DNA of 64,000 nucleotides, from contig NZ_SJKA01000001.1 in assembly GCF_004331435.1 (NCBI RefSeq), forward strand, positions 833,576 to 897,575, in the 5' to 3' direction. The position numbers and the translations under genes were made by a program. The stretch is from Kribbella sindirgiensis (GTDB lineage: Bacteria > Actinomycetota > Actinomycetes > Propionibacteriales > Kribbellaceae). Position 1 is the first letter of the stretch. Each line of letters begins with the position of its first letter. Positions 7,827 through 16,124 of this stretch are shown here, piece after piece. The notes beneath the pieces are model-generated. The model was not told the DNA's origin. It ran no database searches and saw only the letters and a list, made by a program, of their open reading frames with translations.

Positions 7827-7898
7827 ATGACGACGACACTCCTCACCCGCCGTCGCGTCATCGACCTGCTGCGGACGGCGAGCGCCACCTGTCGGTGA
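7827..7898 (+). CDS. Cys-containing cis-regulatory leader peptide
   Basis: A 23-residue ORF starts at ATG 7827, reads MTTTLLTRRRVIDLLRTASA, then T-C-R, and stops at TGA 7896-7898. It matches the actinobacterial putative leader-peptide pattern (LLTRRR-hydrophobic-D-L-x-R-x-A-S-A-x-C-R) known upstream of sulfur and sulfonate uptake genes. It ends 93 bases before the flavin reductase gene, which heads a sulfur-acquisition operon. The likely role is sensing charged tRNA-Cys through ribosome stalling at the penultimate TGT codon; I cannot identify the exact antiterminator fold. Confidence 0.75.
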   Translation: MTTTLLTRRRVIDLLRTASATCR

Positions 7899-7991
7899 CG
7901 CGTTCTCTCGCTGCCGCCTGCATGAGGCCTGTCTGAATCACGCCTCTCACACACATCACCTGTGGTCCCTGCCCCGTTCCGAGGGAGAGAC

Positions 7992-8546
7992 ATGTCTGTA
8001 CCTGCCCTGAATCGTCCTGCCCTGGCCGTAGTCCCCGACCGCTCAAGAAACTTCAGTGTGGAGCGGGTCGTGGACGCCGACGTCTACAAGTCCGTGTTCC
8101 GTCGCCACGCCGCCGGCGTCGTGGTGATCACCGCGGACGCCGGGCACGGCCCGGTCGGCTTCACCGCGACCTCGCTGGTCTCGATCAGCCTGCTGCCGCC
8201 GCTGGTCTCGTTCGCGATCGCAACCAGCGCCTCCAGTTGGCCGGCCGTGAGTACGGCGAGCAGCGTGGTGATCAACTTCCTGTCCGCCGACCAGCACGCG
8301 ATCGCCGGCCGGTTCGCCACCAGCGGGATCGACCGGTTCGCCGAGCCGACCCGCTGGTCGCGGCTGGCCACCGGCGAGCCCGCGCTCGACGACGCCCCGA
8401 GCTTCCTGCGCGCGCAGATCGCGCACCGTTTCGCTGTCGGCGACCACTACCTGGTGGTCGCCCGCCTCGCCACCCACACCGAACGTCGTGAGCACGAACC
8501 GCTGCTCTACCACGACGGCCGCTACGCGAAAGCACACCATGTCTAG
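7992..8546 (+). CDS. flavin reductase domain protein
   Basis: A 184-residue flavin reductase-like (FMN-binding split barrel) protein. Signatures are FRRHAAGVVVITA, GPVGFTATSLVSISLLPPLV and a C-terminal PLLYHDGRY. It probably supplies reduced FMN to the monooxygenase encoded at 11098-12447. ATG 7992 is preferred because GAGGGAGA lies directly upstream; an in-frame start exists at 7962. It is the first structural gene behind the Cys leader peptide, and its end overlaps the lipoprotein gene by eight bases. Confidence 0.88.
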   Translation: MSVPALNRPALAVVPDRSRNFSVERVVDADVYKSVFRRHAAGVVVITADAGHGPVGFTATSLVSISLLPPLVSFAIATSASSWPAVSTASSVVINFLSADQHAIAGRFATSGIDRFAEPTRWSRLATGEPALDDAPSFLRAQIAHRFAVGDHYLVVARLATHTERREHEPLLYHDGRYAKAHHV

Positions 8547-9582
8547 AAAACGCCTCTACTCCGCCCTCGCCCTGCTCGCGCTCGTCACCGGCTGCGGCAG
8601 CAACGCGGCCGCTGACAACGCCGCGAAGCTGTCCCTCGACGCCCCGCTGCCGGCGACGGTCCCGGACGGCGCCAAGATCGTCGTCGGCGATCCCGCCACC
8701 GAGGTGGCTTTGAAGCTGTCGGGCCAGTACGACAAGGTTTCGAAGTTCGTCCAGTTCGCGAACCTGAGTGGCGGTCCGCAAACCACCGAGGCGTTCCGGG
8801 CGCACGCCCTCGACCTCGGCTCGGTCGCCGAGATCCCGCCGATCCACGCGACCTGGACCGGCCTGCAGGTGAAGATCGTCGCCTCGAAGTTCCGCAAGGA
8901 CCCGCTCAACCACCCGATCTACCAGCTGGGCATCGCGCCGGGCGTCTCGGTCAAGACGCTGGGCGACCTGCGCGGGAAGAAGATCGCGTACAGCCCTGGT
9001 CAGGCACAGGGCGCGCTGGTCCTGAAGGTGCTCCAGAAGGCAGGCCTGACGAAGGAGGACGTGAAGCTGGTCGAGCTGCCGAGCACGGGCGATGTGTACT
9101 CGAACGCACTGTCCGGCAAGCAGGTCGACGTGGCCCCGATCGGCGGCGTACAGATCAAGCGCTACCTGACGAAGTACGGCAAGGACGGCGCGACGACGAT
9201 CCCGCACGGGATCCGCGACGACGCCGGTCACCTCTACGGACCGGTGGAGTCGCTCGAGGACCCGGGCAAGGCGGCCGCGATCCGCGCGTACGTCGCCGCG
9301 TGGGGTGTCGCGCAGGACTGGATCGACAAGCACCCCAAGGAGTGGATCCAGGGGTACTACGTGAAGGACCAGGGCCTGACCGAGGCCGACGGGCAGTGGC
9401 TCGTCGACAACGCCGGGCACCCGGACATCGGCGCCGACTGGAGCGACGCGATCGAGCGGCAGCAGCGGACCATCGAGCTGCTCGCCAAGGAGACCGGCAA
9501 CAAGGTGATCCAGGCCAAGGACCTGTACGACCTGCGGTTCCAGACCGTCGCCGCGGACGCGATCAAGGGAGACGCCAAATGA
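8539..9582 (+). CDS. ssuA: ABC transporter substrate-binding lipoprotein (sulfonate type)
   Basis: A 347-residue exported lipoprotein with signal peptide MSRKRLYSALALLALVTGC and the lipid-attached Cys19 in the lipobox LVTGC. The mature part is an NMT1/SsuA-like periplasmic-binding fold (GVSVKTLGDLRGKKIAYSPG, GALVLKVLQKAGLTKEDVKL). It captures an organosulfur compound for the adjacent permease. ATG 8539 overlaps the flavin reductase stop, and its own stop overlaps the permease start (ATGA). The precise ligand (alkanesulfonate or another sulfur source) is not visible. Confidence 0.85.
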   Translation: MSRKRLYSALALLALVTGCGSNAAADNAAKLSLDAPLPATVPDGAKIVVGDPATEVALKLSGQYDKVSKFVQFANLSGGPQTTEAFRAHALDLGSVAEIPPIHATWTGLQVKIVASKFRKDPLNHPIYQLGIAPGVSVKTLGDLRGKKIAYSPGQAQGALVLKVLQKAGLTKEDVKLVELPSTGDVYSNALSGKQVDVAPIGGVQIKRYLTKYGKDGATTIPHGIRDDAGHLYGPVESLEDPGKAAAIRAYVAAWGVAQDWIDKHPKEWIQGYYVKDQGLTEADGQWLVDNAGHPDIGADWSDAIERQQRTIELLAKETGNKVIQAKDLYDLRFQTVAADAIKGDAK

Positions 9583-10415
9583 GTGCGACCACGCTGCCCG
9601 GGCTCCGGCAGCGCACGACCTCGGCCCCCGTCGTACGGCGCCGGCGCCTCGGGCCCGGGAAGCCGATCAGGTTCGGCGCCGCGATCGGGCCGGTGCTGCT
9701 GCTGGTGATCTGGAGCGCCGGATCCGCCACCGGTTGGATCGACCAACGAGTACTGTCCGCGCCGTGGACCGTGGTGACCACGGCCGGCGACCTGATCGCC
9801 GACGGCCGCTTGCAGTCGAACCTGTGGACGTCCGCGCAGCGGGCGCTGATCGGTCTCGCCTTCGGCATCGTGCTGGGCGTGGTCCTCGCGCTGATCTCCG
9901 GCCTGTCCCGGCTCGGTGAGGCGGTCCTCGACGGGCCGATCCAGATCAAGCGCGCGATCCCGTCGCTGGCGCTGCTGCCGCTGCTGATCCTCTGGCTCGG
10001 CATCGGCGAGTCGATGAAGATCGTCACCATCCTGCTCGGGGTGTTCGTGCCGATCTACATCCACACCCACAACGGCCTGCGCACCATCGACAGCCGGTAC
10101 GTCGAGCTCGCGCAGACCGTCGGGTTGTCGCAGTGGGAGTTCGTCCGGCGCGTCGTACTGCCGGGCGCACTGCCCGGGTTCCTGCTCGGGCTGCGGTTCG
10201 CGGTGACCGGCGCGTGGTTGTCGCTGGTCGTCGTCGAGCAGATCAACTCCACCAGCGGTATCGGCTACATGATGGAACTGGCCCGCACGTACGGGCAGAC
10301 CGACATCATCATCGTCGGCCTGGTCGTCTACGGCACCCTCGGCCTGCTGTCCGACGCGGTCGTCCGCCTGATCCAGAGGAGGGCCTTGTCATGGCGACGA
10401 ACGTTGGCCTCGTAA
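9579..10415 (+). CDS. ssuC: ABC transporter permease (SsuC-like)
   Basis: A 278-residue BPD-type inner-membrane permease with about six helices. The EAA loop that contacts the ATPase is visible as VELAQTVGLSQWEFVRRVVL followed by PGALPGFLLGLR. It starts at ATG 9579 in a 4-base overlap with the binding-protein gene, and its end overlaps the ATPase gene by 25 bases, so these three subunits are translationally coupled. Confidence 0.9.
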   Translation: MSATTLPGLRQRTTSAPVVRRRRLGPGKPIRFGAAIGPVLLLVIWSAGSATGWIDQRVLSAPWTVVTTAGDLIADGRLQSNLWTSAQRALIGLAFGIVLGVVLALISGLSRLGEAVLDGPIQIKRAIPSLALLPLLILWLGIGESMKIVTILLGVFVPIYIHTHNGLRTIDSRYVELAQTVGLSQWEFVRRVVLPGALPGFLLGLRFAVTGAWLSLVVVEQINSTSGIGYMMELARTYGQTDIIIVGLVVYGTLGLLSDAVVRLIQRRALSWRRTLAS

Positions 10416-11101
10416 CCGTGCAGGTCCGCGACCTGGTCCGCCGGTACGACGATCGCGCCGTCCTGGACGGAGTGGACCTGGACATCGCGCCGGGTGAGTT
10501 CGTCGCCCTGCTGGGCAAGAGCGGATCCGGGAAGAGCACGTTGCTGCGGGCCCTGGCCGGTCTGGATCACGACGTCGACGGATCCGGTGAGCTCGCCGTA
10601 CCCTCGCAGGTCTCCGTCGTCTTCCAGGACTCGCGGTTGTTGCCGTGGGCAAGAGTGCTGGACAACGTCGTACTCGGAATCCCGGAAGCGGTGGAGCGCG
10701 GGCGGCAGAGCCTCGAAGAGGTCGGGCTGGCCGGCCGGGAGCAGGCCTGGCCGAACGAGTTGTCCGGTGGCGAGCAGCAGCGGGTCGCGTTGGCGCGGTC
10801 GCTGGTGCGGGAGCCGGAGCTGCTGCTTGCCGACGAGCCGTTCGGTGCGCTGGACGCACTGACCCGGTTGAAGATGCACGCGTTGCTGCGCAAGTTGTGC
10901 GCGGCGCACCAACCCGCCGTACTGCTGGTGACGCACGACGTCGACGAGGCGATCGTGCTGGCCGACCGGGTGATCGTGCTCGACGCCGGCCGGATCGTCG
11001 CCGCGGAGACCATCACCTTGCCCGCGCCGCGGAGTGCGGCCGATCCAGGATTCGCCGCGGTCCGCTCGCGGCTTCTCGACGCATTGGGAGTTTCGGTATG
11101 A
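10391..11101 (+). CDS. ssuB: ABC transporter ATP-binding protein (SsuB-like)
   Basis: A 236-residue ABC ATPase with Walker A GKSGSGKST, Q-loop VVFQDSRLLPW, signature LSGGEQQRVALARSL, Walker B LLLADEPFGALD and the switch His in LLVTHDVDEA. The Q-loop wording and length are typical of nitrate/sulfonate/taurine importers. ATG 10391 follows a GGAGGG ribosome-binding site inside the permease gene, and the stop overlaps the monooxygenase start (ATGA). Confidence 0.92.
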   Translation: MATNVGLVTVQVRDLVRRYDDRAVLDGVDLDIAPGEFVALLGKSGSGKSTLLRALAGLDHDVDGSGELAVPSQVSVVFQDSRLLPWARVLDNVVLGIPEAVERGRQSLEEVGLAGREQAWPNELSGGEQQRVALARSLVREPELLLADEPFGALDALTRLKMHALLRKLCAAHQPAVLLVTHDVDEAIVLADRVIVLDAGRIVAAETITLPAPRSAADPGFAAVRSRLLDALGVSV

Positions 11102-12447
11102 GTAGGCAGTTGCACTTGAACGCGTTCCTGATGAGCACCGGGCACCACGAGGCGTCCTGGCGGCTGCCGGAGAGCGATCCGTTCGCGAACACCTCGGTGG
11201 CGCACTACCAGGCCCTGGCGCAGCTGGCCGAGCGCGGCAAGTTCGACTCGATCTTCTTCGCGGACTCTCCCGTGCTGTTCGGCAACGTCGGGCGGCGCCC
11301 GGCCGGGTCCCTGGAGCCGACAGTGCTGCTCACCGCGATCGCGGCCGTCACCTCGCGGATCGGGTTGATCGCCACCGCGTCGACGACGTACAACGATCCG
11401 TTCAACCTCGCCCGGCGGTTCGCCAGCGTGGATCACGTGAGCGGTGGGCGTGCGGGCTGGAACGTGGTGACCACCGCGGGCCCGGAGGCGGCGCGCAACT
11501 TCAACCTCGCCGACCAGCCGGCCCATGCGGAGCGGTACGACCGCGCGGCGGAATTCCTCGAGGTCGCGTACAAGCTCTGGGACTCGTGGCAGGACGACGC
11601 CGCGATCGCGGACAAGACCTCAGGCATCTGGGCCGTGGACGAGCGCGTCGTACCGATCGATCACGTCGGGCGGCATTTCCAGGTCCGTGGGCCGCTGAAC
11701 CTGCCGCGGTCGCCGCAAGGGCACCCGCTGATCGTCCAGGCTGGGTCGTCCGAGGACGGCAAGGGGCTGGCGGCGCGGTACGCCGAGGCGGTCTTCACCG
11801 CGCAGCAGACGCTGGAGGACGCGCAGGACTTCTACCGTGATCTGAAGGCGCGTACGGCGGCGGTCGGGCGGGACCCGGAGACGATCAAGATCCTGCCCGG
11901 GATCGTGCCGGTGATCGGGTCCACGGTCGAGGAGGCGCAGGGCCTGGAGCGGCAGCTGGACGAGCTGATCCGGCCGGAGTACGCGCGGCTGCAGCTCGCG
12001 AAGACGCTGCGGGTGTCGCCGGAGGACCTGCCGTTCGATCAGCAGCTCCCGGCGGATCTGCCGGACGAGGACGAGATCGAAGGCGCGAAGAGCCGGTACA
12101 CGCTGATCGTGACGCTCGCCCGGCGGGAGAACCTGACGGTCCGTGAGCTGATCGGCCGGCTCGGCGGCGGGCGCGGGCACCGCACGTTCACGGGGACGCC
12201 GGAGCAGGTCGCGGACGCGATCCAGCACTGGTTCGAGGCCGGTGCGGCCGACGGCTTCAACGTGATGCCGCCGGTGCTCCCGTCCGGTCTCACGACGTTC
12301 GTGGACGAGGTGATCCCGATCCTGCAGGCCCGCGGCCTGTTCCGCACCGACTACACCGGCACGACACTGCGCGAGCACTACGGCCTGGCCCGACCCCTCA
12401 ACTCACTCGTACGACGAGCTTTCCGACCGCCTGGCCGTCCTGCATGA
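11098..12447 (+). CDS. FMN-dependent monooxygenase of the NtaA/SnaA/DszA group
   Basis: A 449-residue luciferase-like (LLM) TIM-barrel flavin monooxygenase. Group features are MSRQLHLNAFLMSTGHHEAS, FDSIFFADSP, SGGRAGWNVVTT and RSPQGHPLIVQAGSS. Members oxidise organosulfur or aminopolycarboxylate compounds with FMNH2 and O2. With the flavin reductase, SsuABC-like importer and Cys leader peptide in the same operon, the likely job is release of sulfite or sulfide from an imported organosulfur compound. The last 50 bases overlap the convergent oxidoreductase gene. Confidence 0.88.
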   Translation: MSRQLHLNAFLMSTGHHEASWRLPESDPFANTSVAHYQALAQLAERGKFDSIFFADSPVLFGNVGRRPAGSLEPTVLLTAIAAVTSRIGLIATASTTYNDPFNLARRFASVDHVSGGRAGWNVVTTAGPEAARNFNLADQPAHAERYDRAAEFLEVAYKLWDSWQDDAAIADKTSGIWAVDERVVPIDHVGRHFQVRGPLNLPRSPQGHPLIVQAGSSEDGKGLAARYAEAVFTAQQTLEDAQDFYRDLKARTAAVGRDPETIKILPGIVPVIGSTVEEAQGLERQLDELIRPEYARLQLAKTLRVSPEDLPFDQQLPADLPDEDEIEGAKSRYTLIVTLARRENLTVRELIGRLGGGRGHRTFTGTPEQVADAIQHWFEAGAADGFNVMPPVLPSGLTTFVDEVIPILQARGLFRTDYTGTTLREHYGLARPLNSLVRRAFRPPGRPA

Positions 12448-13387
12448 TCCGGTGCGCCTCGCCGATCTCGTCCATCGTGAAGACGCGGTCGATCCGGATC
12501 GGGAGCTTGCCGGCCGCGACCAGGTCGACGTACCGCTGGAACGCCTCCGCGGGCAGGTCCGAGCTCTCGCCGCCGTACGCCGTCAGCCGGACACCGTTCG
12601 GGAGATAGCCGATCGGGTAGAAATCCGGGATCGTCCAGCTGTCGCTGAGCATTCCTGCGAAACACACGGTGCCGTGCACCGCGGTCGCTTTCAGCGTGTC
12701 CGGCAGGACATTCGTGCCGACCAGTTCCAGCGCCGCTTGCACGCCGTCCGGAAGAATCTCCCGGACCTTCTCGGCAACATTGCCGTCGTCAACGATCGGA
12801 TGGTCGACGCCGAGATCGCGTAAAACCTGTGTGCGTTGCGGATTGCGTGTCGTCGCGAACACGGTCAGCCCGTGCTCCTTCGCCAGTACGGCGGCCGCCA
12901 CGCCGACGGACGACGTACCGCCGCGGACCAGCAGCGCCTGTCCCGGTTCGATTCCCAGACCGGTGTGGAGCGAGCCGTGCGCGGTCTGCAGCATCTCCGG
13001 CAGTGCGCCGAGGGTCGCCCAGTCGAGGTCCGTCGTCACCGGGATCACCGACGCCGCCGGTACGACGGTGTACTCGGCGTACCCGCCGTCGTACTCGCGG
13101 CCCATCCCGCCCATCATCGCGACCACCTGCTGCCCCGGCGTGAACTCGCCGCCCGGCGCCAGGTCGACCGTCCCGGCCGCCTCGATCCCGGGGATCACCG
13201 GGAACCGCGCGTTCGTCGCGAGGCCCGCGCGGAGGTGGTACTCCGACCGGTTCAGGCCGAACGCCTCCACCTTGATCCGCACCCACCCCGGCGCGGGCTC
13301 GGGCACCGCAACCCGTCGTACCCGAAGTTCCTCCGGCTCCACCGGCCCGTCCAGCACGATCGCCCGCATGTCCATGTCGCCAATCAT
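12398..13387 (-). CDS. zinc-independent MDR-family quinone/alcohol oxidoreductase
   Basis: About 329 residues with a GroES-like N-terminal domain and a Rossmann NAD(P) site (ALLVRGGTSSVGVAAAVLA). It contains no structural-zinc Cys cluster, which fits the quinone oxidoreductase branch. ATG 13387 has an AGGGTGGG ribosome-binding site; ATG 13375 and 13369 are in-frame alternatives nearer the conserved MRAIVLDG. The GDPD gene starts divergently only 27 bases away, so the two promoters must overlap. The 3' end overlaps the monooxygenase gene. Confidence 0.85.
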   Translation of the reverse strand: MIGDMDMRAIVLDGPVEPEELRVRRVAVPEPAPGWVRIKVEAFGLNRSEYHLRAGLATNARFPVIPGIEAAGTVDLAPGGEFTPGQQVVAMMGGMGREYDGGYAEYTVVPAASVIPVTTDLDWATLGALPEMLQTAHGSLHTGLGIEPGQALLVRGGTSSVGVAAAVLAKEHGLTVFATTRNPQRTQVLRDLGVDHPIVDDGNVAEKVREILPDGVQAALELVGTNVLPDTLKATAVHGTVCFAGMLSDSWTIPDFYPIGYLPNGVRLTAYGGESSDLPAEAFQRYVDLVAAGKLPIRIDRVFTMDEIGEAHRIMQDGQAVGKLVVRVS

Positions 13388-13414
13388 CACCCACCCTGTG
13401 AAAGAGTTTCTTTC

Positions 13415-14239
13415 ATGGGGAAGCTCCCACGGGTGGTCGCGCACCGCGGTGCCAGCGACGTGAATCCCGAGCACACACTGGCGGCGTACCAGCGAGCGAT
13501 CGATGTCGGCGCGGACGGGCTCGAGTGTGATGTCCGGCTGACCGCCGACGGCCATCTGGTCTGCGTCCACGACCGCCGCATCGAGCGCACCTCGAACGGC
13601 CGCGGCGTGCTGTCCACGATGAGCCTCGAAGAGCTCGAGAAGTACGACTGGGGCTCGTGGAAGCGCCCGTGGGCCGAGCTCGACGACGAGGCTGAACTGC
13701 CCGGTCTCGACGTCCGGAAGGTGCTCACGCTCGACACGCTGCTCGCGACCGTGCGCGACGCGGGCCGCCCGGTCGAGCTGGCGATCGAGACCAAGCACCC
13801 GACCCGGTACGCCGGGCTGGTCGAGCGGCGCCTGATCGAGGCCTTGGACCGCTTCGGCTGGGCGCACCCGAAGATCGGAACGGAGTCGCCGGCCCGGGTG
13901 ATGAGCTTCTCCTGGCTCTCGCTGCGCCGGATGCGTACGTTGGCGCCCGGCCTGCGCACCGTCCTGCTGATGGACCGCGTCCCGCTGCGCTTCCGCGACG
14001 GCTCGTTACCGACCGGCGTCTCGTCCGCCGGACCGAGCCTGGAGATCGTCACCGCGCACCCGGAGTACGTCGATCGCGCGCACAAGCACGGACATCAGGT
14101 CCACGTTTGGACCGTGAACGCCGAGAACGACATCCGGCACTGCCGGGAGATCGGTGTCGACGCGGTGATCAGTGACCGCCCCGATGTCGCGTTACGCGTC
14201 CTCTCCGAAGGCCCTGAAGGGGTAGGACGTCGTACCTGA
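13415..14239 (+). CDS. glycerophosphodiester phosphodiesterase
   Basis: A 274-residue GDPD TIM-barrel enzyme that splits glycerophosphodiesters into glycerol-3-phosphate and an alcohol. Catalytic motifs are VVAHRGASDVNPEHTLAAY (active-site His and Glu), the metal-binding pair ECDVRLTADGHLVCVHD, and the C-terminal HVWTVNAENDI. There is no signal peptide, so it is cytoplasmic. Start ATG 13415; the ribosome-binding site (AAAGAG) is modest. Confidence 0.92.
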   Translation: MGKLPRVVAHRGASDVNPEHTLAAYQRAIDVGADGLECDVRLTADGHLVCVHDRRIERTSNGRGVLSTMSLEELEKYDWGSWKRPWAELDDEAELPGLDVRKVLTLDTLLATVRDAGRPVELAIETKHPTRYAGLVERRLIEALDRFGWAHPKIGTESPARVMSFSWLSLRRMRTLAPGLRTVLLMDRVPLRFRDGSLPTGVSSAGPSLEIVTAHPEYVDRAHKHGHQVHVWTVNAENDIRHCREIGVDAVISDRPDVALRVLSEGPEGVGRRT

Positions 14240-14480
14240 CCTGCGGGTTTGTGACACACCGGGACCAGTTGGTGTGGTTTGTGTCACGCCGGTCTGGATA
14301 CGTAGCGAGACGAATGCGGGCGGTTATTGCAACGTTCAATTCCGTCGATTTCGTCACGGTTTCCCAGTGTTTAGGCGTGATCTTCGCTCGGCTATGTAAC
14401 GGAATATCCACTGGTGTTTTCCGGGCCGGGATCGTGGGGAGAAGTCCTGGTGGCTGAACCGATCATCGAGGAGACCCTGC

Positions 14481-14897
14481 TTGTCCTCTGCGACCCTGCC
14501 CGCCGACGTGAGTGTTGTGGACGTCGTACTGCCGCACGAAGTGTCCGCGGTAGCGGATGCCCGCCGCCGTCTGGCCGGCTACCTGAAGCGTCACCGGGTC
14601 ACTGCCGCCGCCTGTGACGACGCGCAGTTGGTGCTCTCGGAGCTGCTGTCCAACGCCATCCGGTACGCGCCCCCGCTGCCGGCCGGTGAGGTACGGGCCG
14701 CGTGGTGGATCGACCGGGCCGGGATTCATGTCGAGGTCACCGACGGGCGCGGCGACACCGAGCCGCACCGGATCAGCGAACCGCACCCGGAATCGATCGG
14801 CGGCCGCGGCCTGGCCATCGTCGACGTCCTCACCTCCAGCTGGGACGTCCGCACGGCCGCCCGGCACCGCACCGTGCACGCGATCGTGCCGAGCTAG
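14481..14897 (+). CDS. RsbW-like anti-sigma/serine kinase ATPase
   Basis: A 138-residue HATPase_c_2 protein with the N box ELLSNAIRYAPP, G1 box EVTDGRGD and G2 box IGGRGLAIVD. Small stand-alone members act as anti-sigma factor kinases or signal-responsive regulators of sigma-B/F-type networks in actinomycetes. It starts with TTG 14481 after a strong GAGGAG at 14468-14473. No sigma or anti-anti-sigma gene is adjacent, so its partner must be elsewhere. Confidence 0.82.
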   Translation: MSSATLPADVSVVDVVLPHEVSAVADARRRLAGYLKRHRVTAAACDDAQLVLSELLSNAIRYAPPLPAGEVRAAWWIDRAGIHVEVTDGRGDTEPHRISEPHPESIGGRGLAIVDVLTSSWDVRTAARHRTVHAIVPS

Positions 14898-14936
14898 TTC
14901 GCACTCCGGTACCTCGGGCTGTAAGACTGCGGGGTT

Positions 14937-15920
14937 ATGGGAAAGAAGTCGCGGCAGCGCGCGAAGAACACGACGACCGTCACGCTCGACCCGGCCGATC
15001 TGGTGGACGTCGGGCCGCGGGAACCCTGCCCGTGCGGTTCGGGCAAGCGGTTCAAGCAGTGCCACGGCAAGGAGCGGGCGCAGGCCGCCGACACCTTCGT
15101 GGTGCGGCCGTTCGAGGGACTGCCGTCGGAGTGCGACCTGATCGCGTTCCGCGAGATCGTGCCGTCCGGGACCGTCCAGGTCGAGCTGACCGGCCAGGAA
15201 GTCGGGGCAGAGCACGCGCGCAAGGTACTCAACCTCGTCACCCTGCTGCCGATGGCGATGCCGGGCGTGGTGCGCGACGACGAGACGATCTGGATCGGCA
15301 TGCAGACGCACGCCTCGTCCGGCGACCCGAGCCGCGACCTCGGCCACGCGATCACGACCGCGCTGCGGACCGACCCCGGGCACCCGGTGCAGGTCGGCGA
15401 CCTGATGAAGGACGGCCCGCGGCTGCAGGACCTGATCGACACCAGCAAGCCGCTCGAGATCAAGGTCCACGAAGGTTTCGAGTACTGGGTCGGCGAGAAC
15501 GTCGAGGACCCGACCGGTGAGGTCGCGGCCGGTCTGGAGCGCGCGAACGCCGCGGCGGCGCCGACGGTCCGGCTGGAGTCGGTCGAGGCGGCGTACTGGA
15601 CGAAGATCGGCGACCGCATCTACCTGCGCTGGGTGCTGCCGCACACCGAGGACACGCTGCTCGACGCGCTCGCCCGGCTGCACGCCGCCGGTGGATCGGC
15701 GCTCATCGACGGCAGCCGCCTGATCGGCTCGTTCCGCGCCCTCGGCGTCCTCGCGCCGGTCTGGGAGCTCCCAGCCGGTACGGAGGCCGCCGATGTCGAG
15801 AAGCCGGCCGCCGACTTCGCCACCGCGCTGGAGAAGGCTCTCGCGACCGACGCGCCGCTGAGCACCGAGGAGCGCGCGGCCCGCGCCGGCCTCGCGAGCC
15901 GCCAGCTCACCATCCGCTGA
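14937..15920 (+). CDS. DUF5926 protein with N-terminal SEC-C zinc motif
   Basis: A 327-residue actinobacterial protein of unknown function. A basic N-terminus (MGKKSRQRAKN) precedes a SEC-C zinc-binding motif, EPCPCGSGKRFKQCHGK, at about residues 29-45, the module SecA uses to contact SecB or ribosomes. The rest matches the DUF5926 layout without catalytic residues I can name. There is no Shine-Dalgarno; TAAGACT ends eight bases before the ATG. A terminator follows directly. Confidence 0.85.
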   Translation: MGKKSRQRAKNTTTVTLDPADLVDVGPREPCPCGSGKRFKQCHGKERAQAADTFVVRPFEGLPSECDLIAFREIVPSGTVQVELTGQEVGAEHARKVLNLVTLLPMAMPGVVRDDETIWIGMQTHASSGDPSRDLGHAITTALRTDPGHPVQVGDLMKDGPRLQDLIDTSKPLEIKVHEGFEYWVGENVEDPTGEVAAGLERANAAAAPTVRLESVEAAYWTKIGDRIYLRWVLPHTEDTLLDALARLHAAGGSALIDGSRLIGSFRALGVLAPVWELPAGTEAADVEKPAADFATALEKALATDAPLSTEERAARAGLASRQLTIR

Positions 15921-15928
15921 ACAAGCAG

Positions 15929-15958
15929 AACGCCCGGCTGAATCATCAGCCGGGCGTT
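15929..15958 (+). terminator. intrinsic terminator after the DUF5926 gene
   Basis: AACGCCCGGCTG pairs perfectly with CAGCCGGGCGTT around a 6-base loop, followed by TCTGTT. It begins eight bases after the stop codon. The remaining 160 bases up to arcA hold no gene; a weak 6-bp hairpin (CGGGGC/GCCCCG) lies at 16079-16100. Confidence 0.8.
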
Positions 15959-16124
15959 TCTGTTCACTCAGAGTGGTCTAGGCCATGATCGTTAAAATCG
16001 GCCGAGAACGTGGACGGCCCAAGTCCTGCTGACGGGGGAGCAACAGGGCCTGGGCCTAGGCATGAAGAGTACTCAGGCCGGGGCCTCGGCACAAGCCCCG
16101 ATTTCACTCCGCGTGTCGTTGGGC

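Noticed and set aside
14244..14278. GTGACAC/GTGTCAC inverted repeat upstream of the RsbW-like gene
   Set aside because: Only seven bases pair across a long loop, so I do not call it an operator without comparative data.
16012..16124. Possible gene or RNA between DUF5926 and arcA
   Set aside because: Only short GC-rich hairpins are visible and no frame shows coding character.
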